From Solobacterium sp. (GTDB lineage Bacteria; Bacillota_I; Bacilli_A; Erysipelotrichales; Erysipelotrichaceae): 7,496 nucleotides of DNA. The DNA lies in the NCBI GenBank assembly GCA_017536845.1, contig JAFWCP010000351.1, positions 1 through 7,496 of the forward strand, written 5' to 3'. The notes under the pieces were generated by a model, which saw nothing but the letters and a program-made list of their open reading frames with translations, was not told where the DNA came from and did not search any database. Each line of letters starts with the position of its first letter. Within the stretch, counting starts at the first letter, position 1. Of this stretch, positions 1 to 5,960 are shown one piece after another. The position numbers were made by a program, and so were the translations under genes.

Positions 1-1
1 C

Positions 2-580
2 TACTTCAAGCACTTTGCGGTCAACGATCAGGAAACGAACCGCGATCACGGCGGTCTTGTGACATGGCTGAACGAACAGGCGCTGCGCGAAATCTACCTG
101 CGCGGCTTTGAGATCGGCGTCAAGGGCGGCAGCGCGACGGGCATTATGTCCTCGTTCAACCGCATCGGCACGACCCCGACTGCCGAAAGCAGCGCGCTTT
201 TGAACACGGTTCTGCGCAGCGAATGGGGCTTCAGAGGTGCGGTCATCACCGACTGCGTCATGGCCTGCTCGACAAACGAAATCAACCGTTCCACCCTCAA
301 CGGCAATGACTTCCAGCTCAGCTACGGCCTGATTGCCGGCCTGTCCGACGAACTGGTGAACTCCGTTTCCGGCCAGCAGGCAATGCGTACCGCTGCCCAC
401 AACATCCTCTACATGACCGCCAATTCCGATGCCCCGGTTCTTTACAAGGCCCATATGACTACCTTCGGCAAGCTGCTGCTTGGCCTGGCGGCCCTGATGG
501 CAGTCATCATCGGCCAGTACTATTATCGTTACTTCCGCCGTCTTGCCAAATGGAAGAAGGGCGAACCGGTACAGGCATAA
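2..580 (+). CDS. Glycoside hydrolase family 3 (beta-glucosidase-like), C-terminal part with membrane anchor; 5' partial
   Basis: The frame is open from base 2, so the start lies before the window; 192 residues are visible. GH3 enzymes cleave beta-linked glucosyl or xylosyl groups with retention. Visible family motifs are KHFAVNDQETNR (visible residues 3-14, substrate-binding K-H and R of the barrel), GIMSSFNRIG, and EWGFRGAVITD, whose Asp (about residue 84) is the expected catalytic nucleophile. It is followed by Cys where many GH3 enzymes have Trp. The barrel then ends in AMRTAAHNILY, and a hydrophobic helix (about residues 156-176, KLLLGLAALMAVIIGQYYY) plus a basic tail RRLAKWKK closes the protein. 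No GH3 C-terminal sandwich domain follows the barrel, so that domain must lie upstream (inverted architecture) or be missing. The tail suggests a membrane-tethered enzyme with a short cytoplasmic end. GH3 membership is firm; exact substrate is unknown. Confidence 0.9.
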   Translation, partial: YFKHFAVNDQETNRDHGGLVTWLNEQALREIYLRGFEIGVKGGSATGIMSSFNRIGTTPTAESSALLNTVLRSEWGFRGAVITDCVMACSTNEINRSTLNGNDFQLSYGLIAGLSDELVNSVSGQQAMRTAAHNILYMTANSDAPVLYKAHMTTFGKLLLGLAALMAVIIGQYYYRYFRRLAKWKKGEPVQA

Positions 581-590
581 CCATTTCCAG

Positions 591-621
591 AAAAAGCAGA
601 TGTCCGGCCATCTGCTTTTTT
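591..621 (+). terminator. Rho-independent terminator after the GH3 gene (bidirectional)
   Basis: A perfect 12-bp stem, AAAAAGCAGATG (591-602) paired with CATCTGCTTTTT (609-620), encloses a 6-base loop and starts 10 bases after the GH3 stop codon. The T run at 616-621 serves the plus strand. The A run at 591-595 gives the same structure on the minus strand, so it may work both ways. Confidence 0.88.
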
Positions 622-636
622 CGTAAAAAAGGTACG

Positions 637-662
637 AAAAACGGCAGACATCACGTCTGCCG
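637..662 (-). terminator. Rho-independent terminator after the alpha/beta hydrolase gene
   Basis: Stem CGGCAGAC (642-649) pairs with GTCTGCCG (655-662) around a 5-base loop. On the minus strand it is followed by five T residues (641-637). It begins 13 bases beyond the TAA at 676-678, which is the stop of the restored hydrolase frame. This placement supports 676, rather than the frameshifted stop at 696, as the original gene end. Confidence 0.85.
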
Positions 663-675
663 CTACTTGATTGTC

Positions 676-1424
676 TTATTCCTCCCGCATGCTCATCAGG
701 AATTCCCTGATGGCTGCAGCAACCTGGTCCAGGTTCCTGTCGTAACAGTGGTATCATCAGGAATGACGGACAGCCGGCAGTTCCGGTACCTGCGCACAGC
801 CTCCATGGAATAACGCAGCGGTACTGTCTCATCCTTTTCACCGTGAATGATCAGCACGGGGTTTTCATACTTTGTGATCATTTCCTCCACGTGGATCATC
901 TGGGCCGTGCGGAAGTAATTGCCGCTGATCGTCCTGTCCCCCATGGTGAGGACATCAGGAATGTGGTTCGGGTCGAAATGGATGCCGAAAAGGTTTCCTT
1001 TCCGGGCCCCGTCAGGAATGATCAGGGCCGGTGAAAGAGGAATGATGGCCTTGAAGTCATCCGGCCGCATCCCCGCCAGCAGCATTGTCAGCAGCCCGCC
1101 CTGGGAATGGCCGGAAAGGTAAAGGTCTGTCACCCAGTTCAGTGTTTTTGCATATTCAATGACCGATGTTGCGTTGGCAATCCACTTGAAAAGCGTATGT
1201 TCCGAGAACACGCCCTCGCTCTGCCCATGGCCGTACATTTCTGCCCGCATCACGGCAAAACCGCAGTCTGCCATGGCATTGGCAGCTGCGATGATATGCC
1301 TTTCCTCCATATGGCCGGTAAGTCCGTGAATCAGGATCACCAGCGGGCAGCGTTCGGTATTCTCAGGCCTGCTCAGCTTGATATGAATGCGTATGCGGTC
1401 ATCCTTGATATAAAACTCCTCCAT
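676..1424 (-). CDS. Alpha/beta hydrolase, cinnamoyl/feruloyl-esterase-like, frameshifted near the 3' end
   Basis: A serine hydrolase of the family that includes cinnamoyl/feruloyl esterases of gut lactobacilli and Butyrivibrio, which release hydroxycinnamates from plant esters. Visible parts are the oxyanion motif HG (33-34), the nucleophile elbow GHSQG with Ser107, an insertion-domain segment with DPNHIPD, and HGEKDETVP with the acid Asp198. The frame from the ATG runs to a stop at 696-698 (242 residues) and its last 19 residues are not family-like. Shifting frame at about 754-758 gives YHCYDRNLDQVAAAIREFL and a TAA at 676-678, which restores the expected catalytic His (about residue 226). 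One G appears to be missing: GATGATACC where GATGGATAC (Asp-Gly-Tyr) is expected. The start is supported by AGAGGGGG (1433-1440) and an extended -10 promoter upstream. As written, the product lacks its catalytic His and is probably inactive. The family is confident, the substrate is inferred. Confidence 0.85.
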
Positions 1425-1453
1425 AAAACTATCCCCCTCTTTTTGTATCCTTA

Positions 1454-1462
1454 ATCATAACA
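1454..1462 (-). promoter_or_regulatory. Extended -10 promoter of the alpha/beta hydrolase
   Basis: On the minus strand the sequence reads TGTTATGAT, a TGn motif followed by TATGAT, 29 bases before the start codon. No good -35 hexamer is found 16-18 bases upstream, as is usual for extended -10 promoters. The predicted leader is about 23 bases and holds the AGAGGGGG ribosome site. It suggests the hydrolase is transcribed on its own as well as possibly by read-through from the operon upstream. Confidence 0.5.
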
Positions 1463-1589
1463 TGATTCAGGCGGGGCTGATATGTGGTGATATCTTAATT
1501 GGAAATAAATTTCACTATCTTTTTTGATACTTAGACAATTTTGCTTTATGTGTTGATTTATTCATCCTGGGATTGTTCAAAAGCACAAT

Positions 1590-2711
1590 TCACTTCTGTT
1601 TCTTCTTCCACTTCAAAAGCGCGGAAATTTCATCAGTGACCTTGTAACTGCCCCGTTTCATGTTCTTATACAGGCGGAAGAACGGCAGCACCGGCATCAG
1701 AACCGGGTATTTTACAAACAGCGGAAAGGCGATCTCGATCTTCTCCTTCGGCATAAAAATCCGCTTCCATATGTAGCGAAGCCTGCCGCCACCGAATTCC
1801 CTGGCCCGGTTTTCCACCCGGTTGGCCATGTTGCCGAACGTACCGGAAGACACAAGGAAGGCAAGCAGTTCCTTTTCCTGTGCGGATAACGGCTGGTCTT
1901 CCAGCAGTCTGAATGCCAGTGTCCTGCTTTCTTTTTCATACTGCTGAATGCCCATCTTCGCCAGTTCCCGGTCGATATACGCCCGGTCCATGGTGCTTTC
2001 CTTCGCCCGCAGCCAGATGTACAGGTCCACCAGGGAGCGCAGTCCCGTGCCGCCGCCGGCATAGTGCTTGTATTCATGCGCAACCAGGTACAGGTAGAAA
2101 TCCTCATCGGTAAAGTGATACCCATACAGGTTGTTTTCATCTTTGACCAGCCGGTCAAAGACATTCTCGTAGTAATCATGAAGCCCCTTCTGCATGTTCT
2201 GTGAAAACAGCTGCTTGTGCATTTCAAAGTTGCTCAGGGGCTTTTTGAAATACGAGTCATGGACATAGCCGCCATGCATGTAGGTAAAGCCCAGCCCTTC
2301 CATGATCTGCCGCACATCCTGCTTCCTTGCCTTATCAATCAGGATGTCATTGTCAACCATTTCCCGCATGCCGTAGAACGGATACAGGTCTTTTAACAGC
2401 GACCCTTTCAGCGGCATGTAGCGGATCCCGGCTTCCTCCAGCCTTGCCAGCACTTCCTGCCGATCCCCGTCCAGCATGGCAACCCGGCGGATCGCCTTGC
2501 CCATGGCATTGCGGAAACGGTCATCGTTGATGCCGGCACGTCTGAGCGCTTCGGCAGCCGCGGCCGAAAGCATCTGGCTTTTTGCCGTTTCATACAGCGC
2601 ATCAAGGTCAAGCGTCATGGCCCAGTCTTTGTCAGGCTGCTCATTCCGGGCAGCACAGCCGACCAGCTTCATCAGCGCACAGGAGCTTTTCAGGCACTCT
2701 TCCTCTGTCAT
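1590..2711 (-). CDS. Nucleotidyltransferase family protein (NTP_transf_5 type)
   Basis: The 373-residue frame is intact. It carries the fingerprint of the uncharacterised nucleotidyltransferase family PF14907: LKGSLL (101-106), YP (110-111), then MREMVDNDILID (115-126), in which Asp120 and Asp122 would bind the metal ion of the polymerase-beta-like fold. The usual family text is D-I-D; here it is D-N-D. The C-terminal half is helical with many basic residues and ends in LLKWKKKQK; there is no signal peptide or membrane segment, so it is cytosolic. It is the last gene of the operon, and its ATG overlaps the ABC stop codon as ATGA (2708-2711), which implies translational coupling. Homologues occur in kinase-bearing lasso peptide clusters and surface-polysaccharide loci, where they are thought to transfer a nucleotide or related group to the product. 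No clear hairpin terminator follows the stop codon. Family assignment is good; the acceptor is unknown. Confidence 0.82.
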   Translation of the reverse strand: MTEEECLKSSCALMKLVGCAARNEQPDKDWAMTLDLDALYETAKSQMLSAAAAEALRRAGINDDRFRNAMGKAIRRVAMLDGDRQEVLARLEEAGIRYMPLKGSLLKDLYPFYGMREMVDNDILIDKARKQDVRQIMEGLGFTYMHGGYVHDSYFKKPLSNFEMHKQLFSQNMQKGLHDYYENVFDRLVKDENNLYGYHFTDEDFYLYLVAHEYKHYAGGGTGLRSLVDLYIWLRAKESTMDRAYIDRELAKMGIQQYEKESRTLAFRLLEDQPLSAQEKELLAFLVSSGTFGNMANRVENRAREFGGGRLRYIWKRIFMPKEKIEIAFPLFVKYPVLMPVLPFFRLYKNMKRGSYKVTDEISALLKWKKKQK

Positions 2712-4416
2712 CTTTCCTTTACCCCGCTTTCCGTAAATTCCATCACCCTGTCAGCAATCGCCAATGCTGCCGGCCGGTGCGTTATCGCTATGACTGTCCT
2801 GTCTTTCAGGTTCTGAATGTTCTTCAGCAGTTTTTCCTCACTCGCCGCGTCCAGGGCGCTGGTCGCTTCATCCAGCAATAAGACCGGCCGGCCTGAAAAG
2901 ATGGCCCGGGCCACGGCCAGCCGCTGCATCTGCCCTTCCGAAAGGCCGGTGCCCCTTTCCCCCAGCAGGGTGTCGACGCCATGTTCCATTGCCGTGACAA
3001 ATTCATCGGCGCAGGCAGTTTCAAGAGCCGCCCACAGCCTTTTCTCATCCCTGCTTCCGGCCGGGTCGGCAAAGCTGACGACCTGGCGTATGGTGCCGCT
3101 CATCAGGGCATTTCCCTGAGGCACATAGGCAAACATACGCCGCCAAGAGGAATCCATTTCCTGTTTCACCCTGGAAGAATTCCTGACCCAGCGCTTGCCT
3201 TTTTCCGGCTCATAAACACACATCAGCAGTTTCAGTACCGTTGACTTGCCGCAGCCGCTGTGGCCGCAGAAAGCCGTATATTCCCCTTAGTGGATTTCCA
3301 GGGAACGGTCCTGGACCACCGCCGGCATGTTTTCCCTGCTTAATTCAGCAATCTTTTCCACTGCCGGATAATAGGTAAAGGAAACATGGTCCAGGCCGAA
3401 GGATGCCAGTTCATGGTCATAGTACGCCCGGACTTCTTCCGCTTCCTTTGCCTTTTGGTCAGAGCCCGGAAACGCTTCTGCTTCCATCAGCCGCTCGCCG
3501 CTGGCAATCATGGCATAGTATCTGGGCAGGTAGCCGGAGATGCTGGCAAAAGGCGTCTGGATCTGGGTGATCAGCTGGCTGACTGCCGTCAGTGTTCCGA
3601 ATGTCACGGTGCCTTGAGGATGCCGTAGCCGCACCAGCCGATGCCAAGCAGGTACATCGCATACATGGCAAGGGAGAAGCCGCCGTTGGCCAGGATGGAC
3701 CATCGGTTGCGCCTCATCCTCGCCTGACGATGGTCGCCCATGCGCTCTTCAGCCTCTGCCAGCGTTTCCGCTTCCCCGACAAAGGATTTCACCATCAGCA
3801 GCGAGGCCAGCCGCTCCTGCATGGTGATGCGCAGACGGCCGTCCGCCTCCTGCACCTGCCGGTGCATATGCTTCATCTTTCTGCGGAACATCCAGGTGAA
3901 AATGAACATCAGTATGCCGCCCGGCACCAGCACCAGGGCGAACACCGGCTGCAGGGCAATGATCATGATCAAAGCACTGACCAGCCGCACGGCCATGCCG
4001 GCCAGCCCCGGGATGATTTCCGTCATGCCGGACGCGCAGACAACCGTATCGTTGGTCAGCCGGTTCAGCCATTCCCCCGAATGCACGGCGCTGACCATGG
4101 CATAGTCCTTTTCCAGCAGGATCCCGAACAGCCGTTTCTTGAAGCAGTTCTCAAACGAAGAACGGGCCTGTTCGTTGATCAGCCTGAGCAGGGCCCAGAC
4201 CGCCACTGTTGCCGCAATCAGCAGGACGGTACCGGCAAGGTATCGGAAAAAGCCTTCCGTATTCCCTGCCCCGGCACTGTCCACCACCCCGCGTACGAGC
4301 AATGCAAAAAGGACGCCCGTGCTGCCGGACGCCGCCTGCAGGACGACCAGGTACAGAATATACCGCTTCTTTGCACCGACGGCTTCAGACAGCCAGGCCG
4401 GGGTACTGTTCTTCAT
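2708..4416 (-). pseudogene. ABC exporter, permease fused to ATPase, broken by a frameshift and an in-frame stop
   Basis: Inserting one missing base gives a 570-codon gene, the normal size of a homodimeric ABC exporter half. The ATG (4414-4416) overlaps the stop of the S26 gene as ATGA. Six membrane helices are recognisable (first about residues 18-44, last in the segment TVTFGTLTAVSQLITQIQ). The ATPase domain has Walker A GHSGCGKST (385-393), the Q-loop in VPQGN (Gln434), signature LSEGQMQR (492-499), Walker B VLLLDEA (Asp516, Glu517) and the H-loop His547 in ITHR. Lesion one: at 3611-3615 AAGGCACC replaces an expected AAGGGCACC, so the first frame stops at 3604-3606 after 270 residues. Lesion two: TAA at 3287-3289 (codon 377), in frame and eight residues before Walker A, where relatives have Lys. 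All catalytic motifs beyond both lesions are preserved, so the damage is recent or a sequencing artefact. An intact version would export a peptide or similar product of this operon. Confidence 0.88.
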
Positions 4417-4856
4417 CGGATCACCTTCCTGATGCCCCGTTTCACCTTGATCATCGCCTTTTTCACATTGGTCCGTACGGGCACGCTTTTCAGCATCCAC
4501 GCCGTATAGCGCTTATAGGCAGGATCGTCCACGGTGATGGTTTTCCCATCCCGCATGAAACAGGTCAGCACGCCGAGGATGTCATCATCCGTGATGCCGT
4601 ATTCCCTGTTCACGCAGTTGTCGCCCAGGATGACGTAATCCTTCTCCCTGACCTCGATCACCCGGTGCAGGATGTAGTGGGAGCCCCGCCTGTACAGCAC
4701 GACATCCCCCGCCTTGCATCTTTCCGGGCCTTTTTTCACAACCGTAAACAGGTCTTTGCCTTCCCTTAGCATCGGCAGCATCGATACGCCGACATTGGCA
4801 TAGGTGAGAGATCCATACCTGTCCAGGTATTCTTCCTACTTCCTGCTTTCAGTCAT
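4413..4856 (-). CDS. S24/S26 family (signal-peptidase-like) protease, interrupted by an amber codon near the start
   Basis: The gene is taken to start at the ATG at 4854-4856. It overlaps the PqqD stop within ATGACTGA and has GGAG six bases upstream. From there the frame codes for 147 residues but holds TAG at codon 7 (4836-4838). Codons 8-28 read EEYLDRYGSLTYANVGVSMLP and contain the S26 box with the expected nucleophile Ser25. Later landmarks are GDVVLYRR, LHRVIEV with His64 (the base in the His-type S26 enzymes) and LGDNCVNR (78-80 region). The longest ATG-started frame below the TAG begins at Met26 and therefore lacks Ser25. There is no clear membrane helix; the C-terminus is very basic (KKAMIKVKRGIRKVIR) and could bind membrane or partner. 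Its neighbours suggest it is the leader peptidase of a peptide-maturation operon. As written it is probably non-functional unless the TAG is read through. The alternative is a sequencing error. Confidence 0.82.
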
Positions 4857-5109
4857 CGAGCGCTCCGATCTGCCGCAGCGCCGCAATGACATTGCGGACA
4901 TCCTTTTCAATTTCCCCTTCATCTGCCGCAAACTGTGCTTCCAGACGGGCGATGAGCTCTTCTTCGCCGATGCCCTTCTGCAGCTCATCCAGGATCACGC
5001 CAAGGGTCTTATTCCCTCTGAGAATGCCGGAGAACGCCGCATCTCCGGTTGCGACAAGGATGGTTTCCTCACCGGTATGGTGCAGCAGAAATTCCTTTTT
5101 CAGTTTCAT
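4849..5109 (-). CDS. PqqD family protein (RiPP precursor recognition element-like)
   Basis: The frame gives 86 residues, the usual length of free-standing PqqD/RRE proteins. The N-terminal half (about 1-30) is beta-strand-like, with the characteristic FLLHHTGEETILVATG. The second half has helical segments NKTLGVILDELQKG and EEELIARLEAQF, then EGEIEKDVRNVIAALRQIGAL, which matches the C-terminal helix and short ending of the family. PqqD-like proteins hold the leader peptide of a ribosomally made peptide and present it to the modifying enzymes; the same fold is protein B1 in lasso peptide systems. The start has GAGGTG four bases upstream, overlapping the end of the kinase gene. The stop overlaps the start of the S26 gene. 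It is cytosolic and intact. The family call is good; the peptide it binds is not visible here. Confidence 0.85.
   Translation of the reverse strand: MKLKKEFLLHHTGEETILVATGDAAFSGILRGNKTLGVILDELQKGIGEEELIARLEAQFAADEGEIEKDVRNVIAALRQIGALDD
4863..4866 (-). promoter_or_regulatory. Ribosome binding site fixing the S26 protease start
   Basis: On the minus strand GGAG lies six bases before the ATG at 4854-4856, inside the end of the PqqD gene. This spacing is what one expects for a coupled gene and points to 4856, upstream of the TAG, as the original start. The ATG at 4779-4781 has no comparable site. Confidence 0.6.
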
Positions 5110-5113
5110 ATCA

Positions 5114-5833
5114 TCACCTCATTCCCCCGGCGGCAACAATGGCCGCTTCCGGGTCCATATTGCAGCCAAGCCGGTACAGCCTGACATGCTTCAGCAGCCT
5201 GTCCAGCAGGTTCAGGCTGCAGACCATTGCCGCCCGGTCAGCCGGCCGGTACATCTGCCGGAAAAGGTCCGGCAGCGCTTCTGAAACGGAAACCGGCTCG
5301 ATGTGGTTGACCGTATCCCTGGTCAGGATGCACAGCCCCTTTAACGGGACACACGTATTCGTGCCCAGCCGGTGCTTGCCGTTCCATGGCGTGCCGTAAA
5401 CCACGACGCCTTCTTCGGTTGCCTTGATTAACGGCTTGTCGTCATTGACCATGAACACCCGCTCTTTGAACACTTCCCGCCAGAGCCTTGTATGGGTGGA
5501 TTTGCCCGTCCCGCTGGGCGCGGTGAACAGGTATCCTTCCCCATCCATGGCAATGCATGAGCCATGGAACAGGAAGGTATCATAAAAGGGCATCTTTTCC
5601 GCAATCTGCCGGTATACGGCCAGGATTTCAAGATGGGGGTCTGTCGGCCGGTAGTCCGGTATTTCCTCGAGCGACTTTTCCCGTTCATACTCAATACAGG
5701 CCTGATCGGTCTCCACGATGAAATCACAGCCTTCTTCTTCGGTGCGGTAATCCCGGCAGTAGTCATGGACATATTGATGGATTGAATGGATTTCAATCAC
5801 TTTATCTGCGATCCGGTATTTTTCAATGATCAT
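5114..5833 (-). CDS. HprK-like / PEPCK-fold kinase of the peptide-tailoring type
   Basis: The intact frame gives 239 residues and is the first gene of the operon. It has a P-loop APSGTGKST (105-113), FMVNDDKP with the acidic pair Asp131-Asp132 expected for HPr-kinase-like catalysis, and GTPWNGKH (147-154), a family signature of short HprK-like proteins. It lacks the N-terminal domain of true HPr kinase/phosphorylase and there is no HPr gene nearby, so it is not the carbon-catabolite regulator. Relatives in paeninodin-type lasso peptide clusters phosphorylate the terminal Ser of the precursor. By that analogy it would phosphorylate a peptide held by the PqqD protein encoded four bases downstream. 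The start has GAGGT four bases upstream, and the promoter places transcription start only about ten bases before the ATG. The target is inferred. Confidence 0.85.
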   Translation of the reverse strand: MIIEKYRIADKVIEIHSIHQYVHDYCRDYRTEEEGCDFIVETDQACIEYEREKSLEEIPDYRPTDPHLEILAVYRQIAEKMPFYDTFLFHGSCIAMDGEGYLFTAPSGTGKSTHTRLWREVFKERVFMVNDDKPLIKATEEGVVVYGTPWNGKHRLGTNTCVPLKGLCILTRDTVNHIEPVSVSEALPDLFRQMYRPADRAAMVCSLNLLDRLLKHVRLYRLGCNMDPEAAIVAAGGMR

Positions 5834-5845
5834 GTTTACCTCGGC

Positions 5846-5908
5846 CTAAAGTATACCAAAATTGAAGAATTGCTCAACTTTGAATTCACAGTATCCTGAA
5901 GACATCAT
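5846..5908 (-). CDS. Possible 20-residue peptide ORF upstream of the kinase
   Basis: ATG at 5906-5908 opens a 20-codon frame ending in TAG at 5846-5848. GAGG lies eight bases upstream (5917-5920), a well-spaced ribosome site. The peptide starts MMSSGYCEFK and ends NFGIL. It lies between the C11 terminator and the kinase start and overlaps the operon promoter, so it could only be translated from a transcript that begins upstream or reads through the terminator. A peptide-modifying operon without another precursor makes it worth recording. However, it is short for a leader-plus-core precursor, lacks a recognisable leader motif and may be chance. Confidence 0.18.
   Translation of the reverse strand: MMSSGYCEFKVEQFFNFGIL
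5850..5877 (-). promoter_or_regulatory. Sigma-A promoter of the kinase-PqqD-S26-ABC-nucleotidyltransferase operon
   Basis: On the minus strand TTGAGC (5877-5872), a 16-base spacer and TATACT (5855-5850) form a near-consensus promoter. It has a TGn extension (TGGTATACT) directly before the -10. The predicted start point near 5843 leaves a leader of about ten bases that contains GAGGT and runs straight into the kinase ATG. The upstream terminator at 5932-5953 insulates it from the C11 gene. Confidence 0.72.
5858..5881. promoter_or_regulatory. Imperfect dyad over the -35 region, possible operator
   Basis: AAAATTGA (5858-5865) and TCAACTTT (5874-5881) are inverted copies matching at 7 of 8 positions, separated by 8 bases. 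The dyad covers the -35 hexamer and the spacer of the operon promoter, where a bound dimer would block RNA polymerase. No regulator gene is seen in the window. In A+T-rich promoter DNA such a dyad could occur by chance. Confidence 0.3.
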
Positions 5909-5931
5909 TGATAAAACCTCAAAGGCATTGT

Positions 5932-5953
5932 AAAAAGACCGGCCTTGCCGGTC
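5932..5953 (-). terminator. Rho-independent terminator after the C11 peptidase gene
   Basis: Stem GACCGGC (5937-5943) pairs perfectly with GCCGGTC (5947-5953) around a 3-base loop. On the minus strand it is followed by five T residues (5936-5932). It starts 8 bases after the TAA of the C11 gene, so that gene ends its own transcript and is not in the operon downstream. Confidence 0.85.
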
Positions 5954-5960
5954 CCGGTTC

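Noticed and set aside
1515..1565. A 16-residue basic ORF (minus strand) between the nucleotidyltransferase and the hydrolase
   Set aside because: AGG abuts the ATG, leaving no spacing for ribosome binding, and the peptide has no leader or core features.
1441..1589. Operon terminator downstream of the nucleotidyltransferase
   Set aside because: Only a weak, mismatched pairing with a very long loop was found (AATTGTGCTTT against AAAGCAAAATT) and no clean T run follows a stable stem.
3604..3620. Programmed -1 frameshifting in the ABC gene
   Set aside because: There is no X-XXY-YYZ slippery heptamer and no clear downstream stimulatory hairpin at the shift point, and ABC exporters are not known to use it.
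3592..4509. A 305-codon plus-strand frame opposite the ABC gene
   Set aside because: It is rich in His, Gln, Arg and Pro with no family pattern, and lies antisense to six membrane helices of a recognisable exporter; it is a shadow.
4413..4781. S26 protease starting at the ATG at 4779-4781 (122 residues)
   Set aside because: It would begin right after the catalytic Ser and has no good ribosome site, whereas the ATG at 4856 has GGAG at six bases and the usual operon overlap.
3287..4838. Recoding of TAG or TAA as sense codons in this organism
   Set aside because: TAA is used as the normal stop of the GH3, C11 and restored hydrolase genes, and a missing base also occurs in two genes. Mutation or sequencing error explains everything without recoding.
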